A stretch of DNA of 57,909 nucleotides. It comes from Nocardiopsis sp. MG754419 (lineage in GTDB: Bacteria > Actinomycetota > Actinomycetes > Streptosporangiales > Streptosporangiaceae). Within the stretch, counting starts at the first letter, position 1; every line of letters starts with the position of its first letter. The position numbers and the translations under genes were made by a program. The notes under the pieces were generated by a model. It saw nothing but the letters and a program-made list of their open reading frames with translations, had not been told where the DNA came from and made no database searches. The stretch covers positions 1 through 57,909 of the forward strand of contig NZ_QOCZ01000014.1 of the NCBI RefSeq assembly GCF_018207095.1. Reading direction: 5' to 3'. This document shows positions 1 to 7,900 of the stretch, piece after piece.

Positions 1-588
1 GGGAGCGTTCGGCGTGGGCCGGGGACCCGCCGGCATCTGCGGGCCGGGCACGGGTCCGGGGTAGGAGGAGGCCGCGGCACCCTGTGACGGCTGAGGGCCG
101 GACGGCCGGGCACCGGGCGGCCGACCGACGTTGGGCCCGCTGGGCCCGTGACCCGGGGGGTGCGGTCCGGACGGGGCGGACTGTGGCCCCGACGGAGCTT
201 GCTGCGGACCGGAGGGGAGCGCACCGGACTGCGGCCCCGACGGGGGTCGCTGGGGACCGGGCGGAACCCCACCGGCCCGCGGGCCCGAGGGGGCCGGCTG
301 CGGACCCGACGGGACACCACCGCCCCGCGCCCACGGCGACGCACCGCCACCGGCGGGCGGCGCGGCCGGTGGCCGGGGGCCGGACGGGCCCTGCGCGGGA
401 GGAGGCGTGTTCGTGGCCTGTCGAGGATCGGGACGTTCCGTGGCGGGCCGCCCGTTCGGGGCGGGGAATCGCGGGTCGGCGCTCATCCCGGGCCGCAGCC
501 ACCGCGGATCCGGATCCTGGGGCCGTTCCTCCCGAGACTCCGCCCGTTCCCCGGGCTCCTCGGGGTCTTCCGCGTCACGCCGGCTCAC
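1..588 (-). CDS. Pro/Gly-rich ESX-locus protein with PSGP repeats (partial, runs off left edge)
   Basis: A reading frame starts at a GTG at 588-586 and stays open to the window edge (196 codons). The GTG overlaps the stop of the upstream gene as GTGA, and AGGAAGAGG lies upstream as ribosome binding site. The first ~45 residues are charged (Glu/Arg/Asp-rich). The rest is dominated by Pro, Gly, Ser and Gln with about nine SGP units, mostly PSGPQ or close variants, so it should be intrinsically disordered. No folded domain is visible before the edge. ESX loci often encode proteins with proline-rich N-termini followed by a MinD-like ATPase (EspI type) or membrane components; which of these follows here cannot be seen. 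Translational coupling to the MinD-like gene argues for a joint role in secretion. Confidence 0.72.
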   Translation of the reverse strand, partial: MSRRDAEDPEEPGERAESREERPQDPDPRWLRPGMSADPRFPAPNGRPATERPDPRQATNTPPPAQGPSGPRPPAAPPAGGGASPWARGGGVPSGPQPAPSGPRAGGVPPGPQRPPSGPQSGALPSGPQQAPSGPQSAPSGPHPPGHGPSGPNVGRPPGARPSGPQPSQGAAASSYPGPVPGPQMPAGPRPTPNAP

Positions 589-1493
589 GTACGCTCACCT
601 CTTCCTCCTGTCCCCGCGTACCGGGGGCCGGCCGCCTCCACGGCCCTGGTCATGGCCTCCGCCGCGATGTGCAGGGCCGTCCGGTGGGTGGCGGCCGCGA
701 CGCGGCGCATCTGGAGGGCCCGCCCCTGGGCGAGGTGCCGGTCGTACCGCAGGCGAACGACCTCCGCCCCGCTCTCGGCGATGATGCGGGTGACCCGCGC
801 GGCGTCGAACCCCGGGTCCTCGTGGCGGTCCTCGTCGAACACCACGATCACGCTGCTCTCCACCTCGGGTCGGCGACCTTCGCGAATGAGACGGTCGAGT
901 CCGCGCCCCACGAGACGGGCCGCGTCCCGGGTCGCCCGCACCACGCGGACACGCGCGTGCGCGGTGTCCGCGACGGCGTCCACGAACGCTCCCCCGGCTC
1001 CGACGGCCACGAGTGTCACGCCGAAGAACCGGAAGAGGGGCAGCAGCCCGGCGGCGTAGGCGTCCTCGTTCCGCTGCGCCGCCTGCACCGTCCACAGGCC
1101 GGGGGACGCCTCGCCGAGGCTCTGCGCGGCCTGCTCGAACCCTCCGATCTCCACGCCCTCCCCCAGGGCGTACGCGGCGTGGGCGTCCAGCCGCGTGCCG
1201 AGGAGCGGGCGTCGGTCCGTCGCGTCCACCGCGAGGACCCGGTCGCGGCGGTGGTGGGCCAGGACCCGCGCGATCAGCGCGGTCACGACCGCGGTGTCCG
1301 CTCCGGTTCCGAAGTCGTCGACGAGGATCCGACGGCCGGTGGCCGTGGAACGCTGGAGTCGCCGGCGCACCTCGAGGGTGTCGGCGACCTCCATCGTCGG
1401 CAGGAAGGGGGTCACGATCGTGCGGCCCAGCCTGCGCGGCCAGGGATCTCCGTGCACCGCCTTGGTGGGGCCCGTGGCGCCCGTCATCGTCAT
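585..1493 (-). CDS. MinD/EspI-like ESX-associated protein lacking a P-loop
   Basis: 302 residues. The ATG at 1493 is 8 bp after the eccD stop; a second ATG at 1487 is possible. The segment at residues ~83-100 (HRRDRVLAVDATDRRPLLG) matches the region after the Walker A motif in EspI-type MinD-like ATPases of ESX loci. Where those have GGVGKTT, this protein reads FGTGADTAV (residues 61-69), with no lysine and no GK[ST]. ATP binding by the classical deviant Walker A is therefore unlikely, and a scaffold or partner-binding role is more plausible. The remainder keeps a Rossmann-like alternation of hydrophobic strands and helices. It sits between eccD and the PSGP-repeat gene, overlapping the latter by 4 bp, so it is part of the secretion operon. 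The EspI-like assignment is by remembered motif only. Confidence 0.75.
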   Translation of the reverse strand: MTMTGATGPTKAVHGDPWPRRLGRTIVTPFLPTMEVADTLEVRRRLQRSTATGRRILVDDFGTGADTAVVTALIARVLAHHRRDRVLAVDATDRRPLLGTRLDAHAAYALGEGVEIGGFEQAAQSLGEASPGLWTVQAAQRNEDAYAAGLLPLFRFFGVTLVAVGAGGAFVDAVADTAHARVRVVRATRDAARLVGRGLDRLIREGRRPEVESSVIVVFDEDRHEDPGFDAARVTRIIAESGAEVVRLRYDRHLAQGRALQMRRVAAATHRTALHIAAEAMTRAVEAAGPRYAGTGGRGERT

Positions 1494-1501
1494 TCCCCCT
1501 C

Positions 1502-2827
1502 TCAGAAGGTCGCGAGCAGTCGCTCGAAGGTCCCGAACGCGCCGACCGCCAACGGCACCATCACGATCACCGCGATGACCTCGAAGCGGGCGGTGACACC
1601 ACGCAGACGGGCACGGACGTGCTCGGGCTGCTCGGTCGCCAGCACCACCACCGGGATGACCGTCACGGCGAGGATCACCCCCAGGGCCGGCCACACCGCC
1701 CAGGTCTCCTCGCCCGCCCACGCGAGGAGCAGGGCGATGAGCACCACGAGACTCGCGGCGAGGAGCGACACCTTCTGCGCGATGAGCGGGAACTGTCGGG
1801 AACGGCTCGCCACCACGATCGCGAGCACCACGGACAGTCCGGCCGTCCACGGGGTGAGGTTCGTGACGAGCCCGAGGCCGGCGACGGCCGCCGCCACCGC
1901 GACGGCCACGGTGGCGATGACGAGGCTGCGGTGGGCCCGGGCCACGGCGGTGAGGACGTCGACCCTGGTGACGGGCTCGCCGGAGCCACGACGGTCGTCC
2001 AGGACCGCCAGCCCCGAGATCATGAGGGCCACGCGCAACAGCAGACTCAGCCCGATCACGCAGATCACGGTCAGGATCACCGCGACGAGGTCCGTGGTCA
2101 GGTCCAGAGCGCGGGACAGGGACCACACCGCGGCCAGGGCCAGACCGACACCGCCGCCGGCCAGGCCGCCCCGGCCCAGGCCGGAGGTGAGACCGAGCAG
2201 CAGGAGGAGCCCCGAGACCAGGGCGGCGGCACCGCCCCACAGAGCCCAGTGCGGCCAGTCGAAGTGGGCGCCGGCCGACCACAGCGTGTAGACGCCGACC
2301 ACGGCGCCGCCGATCGCGAGCGCGGTTCCCAGGGGCTCACGCCAGGTCGGACCGATCGCCGCGCCGATCGCCACCAGCGCGACCGCGACCGCGGCGAGCA
2401 CCGCGAGGCCCGTGCCCCCCGGCAGGTGTCCGTGGACGAGCCAGGCCGCGCCCAGGAAAAGGACGGCCAGGGCGATCGTCGCACTCCAGCGGGCCGCCGC
2501 CGGGTTCCAGCGCCCACTGTGGTCGTCCAGTGCCTGGGAGACCGCCTCCGGCACCTCGTGCACCACGGGCGCGGGCACGGGGGCCTCGTCCCGGATGAGC
2601 CACAGGACGGACCCGTCCTCGATCCGGCCCTCCTCCAAGGTGCTCTCACCCACGAGGACCACCCCGGACGCCGTCACCAGGTGACGCAGCCTGGCCGGGT
2701 TCTGGGGCTCGTCTCCGAGCAGCTCCAGAACCTCCGGCATCAGGACGCCGACGGGTTCGTTCGCCGGGAGTACCGCGTCGACCCGGCGCTCCTCACCGAC
2801 GATCGTCACACGGCTCCAAGCGGTCAT
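1502..2827 (-). CDS. eccD: Type VII secretion integral membrane protein EccD
   Basis: 441 residues. The N-terminal ~85 residues have the character of the ubiquitin-like (YukD) domain that EccD proteins carry on the cytosolic side. From about residue 110 there are some eleven strongly hydrophobic segments, reaching almost to the C-terminus. This is the EccD layout, where the protein forms the dimeric vestibule of the ESX inner-membrane complex; length is slightly short for the family (usually 450-510). It lies downstream of the ESAT-6-like pair and the TNT-like gene on the same strand, and 8 bp upstream of the MinD-like gene, consistent with one operon. The ATG at 2827 is the first start after a 64-bp gap. 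Confidence 0.92.
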   Translation of the reverse strand: MTAWSRVTIVGEERRVDAVLPANEPVGVLMPEVLELLGDEPQNPARLRHLVTASGVVLVGESTLEEGRIEDGSVLWLIRDEAPVPAPVVHEVPEAVSQALDDHSGRWNPAAARWSATIALAVLFLGAAWLVHGHLPGGTGLAVLAAVAVALVAIGAAIGPTWREPLGTALAIGGAVVGVYTLWSAGAHFDWPHWALWGGAAALVSGLLLLLGLTSGLGRGGLAGGGVGLALAAVWSLSRALDLTTDLVAVILTVICVIGLSLLLRVALMISGLAVLDDRRGSGEPVTRVDVLTAVARAHRSLVIATVAVAVAAAVAGLGLVTNLTPWTAGLSVVLAIVVASRSRQFPLIAQKVSLLAASLVVLIALLLAWAGEETWAVWPALGVILAVTVIPVVVLATEQPEHVRARLRGVTARFEVIAVIVMVPLAVGAFGTFERLLATF

Positions 2828-2891
2828 GAACTGCCCAATCCTCTGCGTGGGCGGCGCACTGCGCCGCGGACTTCGTTACGCCTCACGTACG

Positions 2892-3872
2892 TCACTCGGG
2901 AACCCCGTCCACCGCCACACGCTCGACGTATCCCTGGCCGATCAGCCAGCGCAGGGTGGGGGTCGGCGGCACCTCGGTGAACCCCGCCGTGTCGAGGGTG
3001 AAGCGGATGCCGCCTCCGGGTGCGCCGTCCTCCGCCGGGGCGGTGGTGGCGGTCACCCGGAACGGGTGGACGACCCGGTAACGGTGGTAGGAGTCCTGTT
3101 GCTCCGCGTCCGTCCGAACATAGTCGGGCAGACCGCGCTCAGCGTAGGGGGTGCCGTCGGGGAAGAGATGGCGACCGCTCTCGGGGCCGAAGGCGTCCAG
3201 CGTGTCCCCCGGCGCGAGCGTGTGCAGGTAGGACTCGGCGTTGCGCTCCTCCAGGCCGTCCCGGACCTCCTCGATGAGACTCCGGGCGTTCTCCGCGGCG
3301 GCGGCCTCGTCGGCGACGCCGAGCACCACCGGATCCCCCTCGGTGGTGGCCAACTCCTGGAAGAGCCAGCGCGCGGCCTCGTCCTCGTCGGGGAACTGGT
3401 AGCCGGGGCGTCCCTGATCGAACTCCATGACGGCCACGGACAGCGAGCCGAACTCGTCGTCCTGGGTGATGAGGTAGTAGCTGCCCACCGTGCCCGGTTC
3501 GGGCCGTTCCTCGCCGGGGAGGACGTAGAGGTCCTCGGGCACGCGGGCCCGATCCAGGTGTTCCTTGAGCATGGCCAGATCGACCTGGGCGCCCACCCAC
3601 TCACCGGGGATCGCCGGGATGGCGTTCTCCACGGGGCCGGACTCGGCCTGTTCCCGCTCCAGCCGCTGGTTGCCCAGGGTGTTGCTGACGAAGGACCAGC
3701 CCACCGTGCCGGCGCAGGCCACCGCGGCCAGGCAGGCGCTGATCACGATCTTGCCCATGCCCTCGTCCAGGCGGCGTTTGGTCCGTTGCCCGCCGAACAG
3801 CACCGCCTCGCGCAGGCGCTGCCGACGGACCGCGACCGATTCGAGCAACTGGTTGTCGTAGTCGCGGCCCAT
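2892..3872 (-). CDS. Membrane-anchored protein with TNT-like C-terminal domain
   Basis: 326 residues. Residues 1-40 are basic and cytosolic-looking, residues 41-61 form one transmembrane helix, and the rest should be extracytoplasmic. Residues ~224-320 match the TNT (tuberculosis necrotizing toxin, NAD+ glycohydrolase) fold segment by segment: LDAFGPESGRHLFPDGTPY, then AERGLP, YHRYRVVHPF, APGGG and the final LIGQGYVERV. Two positions that are polar in active TNT domains as I recall them are changed: the Arg after LD in LDRFG is Ala227, and the Gln before PGGG is Ala284. Catalysis is thus doubtful. The gene sits between the ESAT-6-like pair and eccD, so it belongs to the ESX locus. Alternatives are an EccB-like structural subunit that recruited a TNT fold, or an anchored decoy or immunity-type factor. 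Confidence 0.72.
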   Translation of the reverse strand: MGRDYDNQLLESVAVRRQRLREAVLFGGQRTKRRLDEGMGKIVISACLAAVACAGTVGWSFVSNTLGNQRLEREQAESGPVENAIPAIPGEWVGAQVDLAMLKEHLDRARVPEDLYVLPGEERPEPGTVGSYYLITQDDEFGSLSVAVMEFDQGRPGYQFPDEDEAARWLFQELATTEGDPVVLGVADEAAAAENARSLIEEVRDGLEERNAESYLHTLAPGDTLDAFGPESGRHLFPDGTPYAERGLPDYVRTDAEQQDSYHRYRVVHPFRVTATTAPAEDGAPGGGIRFTLDTAGFTEVPPTPTLRWLIGQGYVERVAVDGVPE

Positions 3873-3911
3873 CGGTACTCCTCTTCGACTGCTCCGCTGT
3901 ACCGGGGAGGG

Positions 3912-4211
3912 TCAGATGCCCTCGGCCGCGGTGCGCGCCCGCGTCAGGGCGGTGTCGGCGATCTCGTCGTTCTCCTGCATCACGGAGCGGATGATGGCGA
4001 TGATCTCCTTGGCCTCGTGTGCGGCCAGGGCCCAACGCTGGTCCTTCTCCAGGTAGGTGACGTCGGCGCCCTCGATCACGGTCTCCGACATCACGGCGTT
4101 GACGTCGATCTCGTGGTCGTCGATGAGTTTCTCCAGCGCCCCGGTGATCTCGGAGATCGTCCCCTGGACGTCGGACGAGGCGTTCTTGCTGTATTTGGTG
4201 TAGTCGCTCAC
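3912..4211 (-). CDS. ESAT-6-like (pore-forming ESAT-6 family) small protein
   Basis: 99 residues, wholly helical in appearance, no signal peptide. It matches the small actinobacterial family annotated as pore-forming ESAT-6 family protein: an N-terminal helix with EITGALEKLI, then a turn, then YLEKDQRWALAAHEAKEI and a C-terminal helix ending in an acidic/Arg patch (ENDEIADTALTRAR). There is no true WXG tripeptide; the only Trp is in QRW after the turn. It lies 28 bp downstream of the other ESAT-6-like gene, so the two probably form the usual secreted heterodimer-type pair. The name records family membership; pore formation has not been shown for this protein. Confidence 0.82.
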   Translation of the reverse strand: MSDYTKYSKNASSDVQGTISEITGALEKLIDDHEIDVNAVMSETVIEGADVTYLEKDQRWALAAHEAKEIIAIIRSVMQENDEIADTALTRARTAAEGI

Positions 4212-4239
4212 TTACACGCTCCTCCCCACAGGATCTCGG

Positions 4240-4578
4240 TCAGGCCCGGAACTTGCCGGAGTCGAAGTTGGCGGCGCTCATCTGGGAGCGGGTGGAATCC
4301 GACATCTCCTGGTCGCCCTGCATCACGGCGTTCATCATCTCGACCTGGCCCTCGTGCAGGTTGCCCAGGTCGGTGCCGACGAGGAGGGAGACCTTCTGCG
4401 CCCTCTGGTGCAGGTCGTTGAGCGAGTTGCGGCCGCTTCCCTCGAATTTGTCCTTCAGGGGCTCCACGGCGGCGACCAGTTTGTTGACCAGCGTGCTGAG
4501 CTCATCGCCCGACTGCTGGGTGTTACTGGTCATCGAGGCAAAGGACGCCTGATGAAAATCGAGTTCCTTGTCCGCCAT
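4240..4578 (-). CDS. WXG100-like type VII secretion substrate
   Basis: 112 residues, helix-turn-helix hairpin layout of the WXG100 family. The turn carries FEGSG (residues 45-49), where Phe replaces the Trp of the WXG motif. Helix 1 has the regular hydrophobic heptads (LSTLVNKLVAAVEPL) and helix 2 follows with LNDLHQRAQKV. A strong ribosome binding site (GGAAGGTGGAG) precedes the ATG at 4578. It is the first gene of the leftward operon and pairs with the 99-residue ESAT-6-like protein 28 bp downstream. No obvious C-terminal YxxxD/E export signal is visible in either partner; the C-terminal tail is flexible and Asp/Ser-rich. Transcription is likely from the promoter at 4795-4823. Confidence 0.85.
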   Translation of the reverse strand: MADKELDFHQASFASMTSNTQQSGDELSTLVNKLVAAVEPLKDKFEGSGRNSLNDLHQRAQKVSLLVGTDLGNLHEGQVEMMNAVMQGDQEMSDSTRSQMSAANFDSGKFRA

Positions 4579-4794
4579 TCTCCACCTTCCTTTTCGCGAG
4601 AATCGGCGCCGAACGACCCCGACTTCCAGTGGGAGATGCGCCGAACCGACCTTCGGTGCACTACTTCATCACAGCGGTACGACGGAATGGTCCGCGACCG
4701 ACGGCCACACGGGGACGTTCAGACCACCTCCGACCTGCCCGAACGCACATCGCACCCCACCCTTGGCCCGCGACGGAATACCCCAGGGGACGCG

Positions 4795-4823
4795 ATTATG
4801 TGACGAGTATCACCACATGACAC
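4795..4823 (-). promoter_or_regulatory. Candidate promoter of the leftward ESX operon
   Basis: On the minus strand GTGTCA (4823-4818) and CATAAT (4800-4795) are separated by exactly 17 bp, a good sigma-70/HrdB-type promoter in otherwise GC-rich DNA. It would give a leader of roughly 210 nt before the WXG100-like gene. The rest of the 376-bp divergent gap (4579-4954) contains the eccC ribosome binding site (GAGAGG, 4944-4949) and no further gene. Confidence 0.5.
4799..4814. promoter_or_regulatory. Crp-like inverted repeat inside the ESX promoter
   Basis: TGTGA-N6-TCACC is one base from the classical Crp consensus TGTGA-N6-TCACA, and Crp/GlxR-type proteins are common in actinobacteria. It lies between the -35 and -10 hexamers of the candidate leftward promoter, a position expected to repress. 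Confidence 0.4.
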
Positions 4824-4954
4824 ATAGTGCGCCCGCACACCCGATCCCGTCCCACCGACGTAAACGCACCGAAGTCCCCGCGAACCGCTCTTCGGTAGTG
4901 TTCTGTCGCCCCTGACCGATCTCATGACTTCTCCCAGAGTCGAGAGGAACGCCG

Positions 4955-7900
4955 ATGGCCCTCCGTGTCGTACACCGGCCGACACGCACCACCCACCCGG
5001 TCTCCGCCCAAAAGCTCCGGGAGGTCGAGGCGCCTCCGACCCTCCCCGACGGGAAGTCCCAGGCCAACCCGATCATGACCATCCTGCCGATGGTGGGCAT
5101 GATGGCCTCGCTGACGATCATGATGGTCATGCGCAACCCGGCCTTCATGGCCGTGGGCGCCGTGATCCTGTGCGTGGCCCTGCTCGGCGCGCTCGTCATG
5201 GTGTTCTCCCGGCGGGGCCAGGTCGGACGCCAACGGCGGAACCAGCGTGAGCTGTACCTCCAGTACCTGGAGGAACTCCGCGAGCGGCTGAGCGAGTGGG
5301 AGCACGAGAGCCGGACCCACGCGCGGCTGCTGGACCCTCCCCCGGAGGCGCTCTACGACATCCTCCGCGACCCCAAGCGGCTCTGGGAGCGCCGCCGTCG
5401 TCACCACGACTTCCTGAAGGTCCGGATCGGTACCGGTGTGGCCCCCGGCCGCCCTCTCGACCTGGCCGAACAGGGTACGGCCCTGGCCCCGACCGACCCG
5501 TTCATGCAGTCCGAGGCCGAGGCCGTCATCCGGCGCTTCACGACCATCCCGGACATGCCCTTCACACTGCCGTTGGACATGACCGGCAACATCAGCGTCG
5601 TCGGTGAGCGCGAGGACGCCATGCGGCTGATCCGGGCCCTGACCGCCCAGTTCGCCGTGTTCCACGCCCCGGAGGACGCCGGGATGGCCGTGGCCTACCC
5701 GCAGGAGCGGGCCGATGACTGGTCCTGGCTCCCGTGGCTCCCCCAGGTCCTGGACCCCGAACGGCGCGAACAGGGCGTGGCCACCCGGCTCATCGCCCCC
5801 TCCCCGAGGGACCTCGGGGTCCTGCTCGCCGACGAGCTGCGCTCACGGAGCGACTTCGCCTCCGAGGTCAAGCGCGGCATGGGACGTCGTGAGGCGTACC
5901 AGATGCTGCGACGGCTCCTCGTCATCCACGACACCCACGGCTCCGTGGCCACCGAACTCGTCCGGCCCGACCACACCGTCGACCCCGCGTCCCTCGGTGT
6001 CACCGTGCTGCACATGGTCTCCCGGCAGATCGACGAGCCCGGTGACGTGAGCGTGCGCATCACCGTCACCCCCGACCAGGTGCGGGTCGAGGACCTGCGC
6101 CCGGCCGACCCGGTGGTGACCTCGGGAACGCTGGACGACGTCTCCCCCGCCACCCTCACGGGGTTGGCGCGCATGCTCGCCCCGCTCCGACTGTCGCCCG
6201 AGTCCGTCGAGGAGACCGCCCAGCAGGGCGGCCGCGTCGACTTCACCGCGATGCTGGGGGTGCGCGACCCCGGTGACATGGACGTCCAGCGTCTGTGGGC
6301 GCCGCGCAGTGAGCGCGCGTTCCTGCGGGTGCCGATCGGTGTGGACGAGATGGGGCAGCCGCTCGTGCTGGACCTCAAGGAGTCCGCACAGCTGGGCATG
6401 GGACCGCACGGGTTGTGCGTGGGCGCCACCGGTTCGGGCAAGAGCGAGATGCTGCGCACGCTGGTGCTGGCCCTGGCCGCGTCCCACCCTCCCGAGCGCG
6501 TCAGCATGGTGCTGGTCGACTACAAGGGCGGCGCCACCTTCGCCCCGTTCGAGGACCTGCCGCACGTCGCCGGGATGATCACCAACCTGGAGGACGACGC
6601 CGCCCTCATCGAACGCGTCCACGCCAGCCTCTCCGGCGAGGTGCAGCGCCGCCAGCAGATGCTGCGCGACGCGGGCAACGTCCCCAACATCGGGGACTAC
6701 ACGCACAAACGCGAGAAGGACCCCTCGCTCGACCCCATGCCGCACCTGCTGGTGATCATCGACGAGTTCGGCGAACTCCTCACGGCACGCCCGGACTTCA
6801 TCGAACTCTTCCTATCCATCGGTCGGATCGGTCGCAGCATCGGCGTGCACCTGCTGCTGTCCAGCCAGCGCATCGAGGGCGGCAAGCTCCGAGGGCTCGA
6901 CACCTACCTGTCGTACCGGTTGGGTCTGCGGACCTTCTCCGAGGAGGAGAGCCGCACGGTCCTCAACACCCCGGACGCCTTCCACCTGCCCGCCCTGCCC
7001 GGCTTCGGCTACCTCAAGGTCGACACCACCGTCTACCAGCGTTTCAAGGCCGGCTACGTCTCCGGCGCCTACCGGGGTCCGATCGTCGAGGAGGAGCCCG
7101 AGGACGAGGACCGGACCCCCTCACCCCGGCTGTACACCGCCTACAACCCGGCACCGGAGGAGGACGAGGGGTCCGGCGCGCCGGACGAGGAGACCACGAT
7201 GCCCGTCCGCACGACCGGGCCGACCCTGCTGGACGTGATGGTGGGGCGGCTCGGCCGGCATGGCACCCCCACCCGGGAGATCTGGCTGCCGCCGCTGCCG
7301 GGCGCCGTCACCCTGGACGCGATCAGCGGGACCCCCGAGGAGACCGAGGACGGTCTGCGGCTCCCGGGTGGACGGCGACCCCTCCAGGTGCCGCTCGGTC
7401 TCCTGGACGACCCCACCAAGCAGTGGCAGGACGAGTGGCGGCTCGACCTGACCGCCTCGGGCGGGCACGTCGCGGTCATCGGCGGCCCCCAGAGCGGCAA
7501 GACCACCCTGCTGCGCACCCTCGTGCTGTCCCTGGCCCTCACCCACACCCCCGAACAGGTGTCCGTGTACTGCCTGGACCTGCTCGGGGGCGGTCTGCCC
7601 TCGCTCTCCCGCCTCCCCCACGTGGGCGGCGTGGCGGTGCGCACCGACGCCGAGCGGGTCCGCCGCACCCTGGAGGAGGTGCGGGGGATGCTCGAACACC
7701 GTGAGGAGGTGTTCCGCACCCGCGGCATCGACTCGATGGAGCAGCTCCGCGCCATGCACGCGCGCGGCGAGGTGCCCGAGTTGGCCACCGCCGACATCGT
7801 GCTGTGCGTGGACGGCTTCGGCACCCTGCGCAGGGACTTCGAGGACGTCGAGGACATCGTCAACGAGCTGCTGCAGCGCGGCGGCGGGTACGGCGTCCAC

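Noticed and set aside
1..400. Short repeated units that could suggest a CRISPR-like or DNA tandem repeat
   Set aside because: The repeats follow codon phase and encode variable PSGPQ-like units; there are no identical repeats with unique spacers.
84..2291. Long open frame on the plus strand opposite the ESX genes
   Set aside because: The encoded protein is an Arg/Pro/Gly-rich antisense product without motifs. The opposite strand encodes eccD and the MinD-like protein with clear family features.
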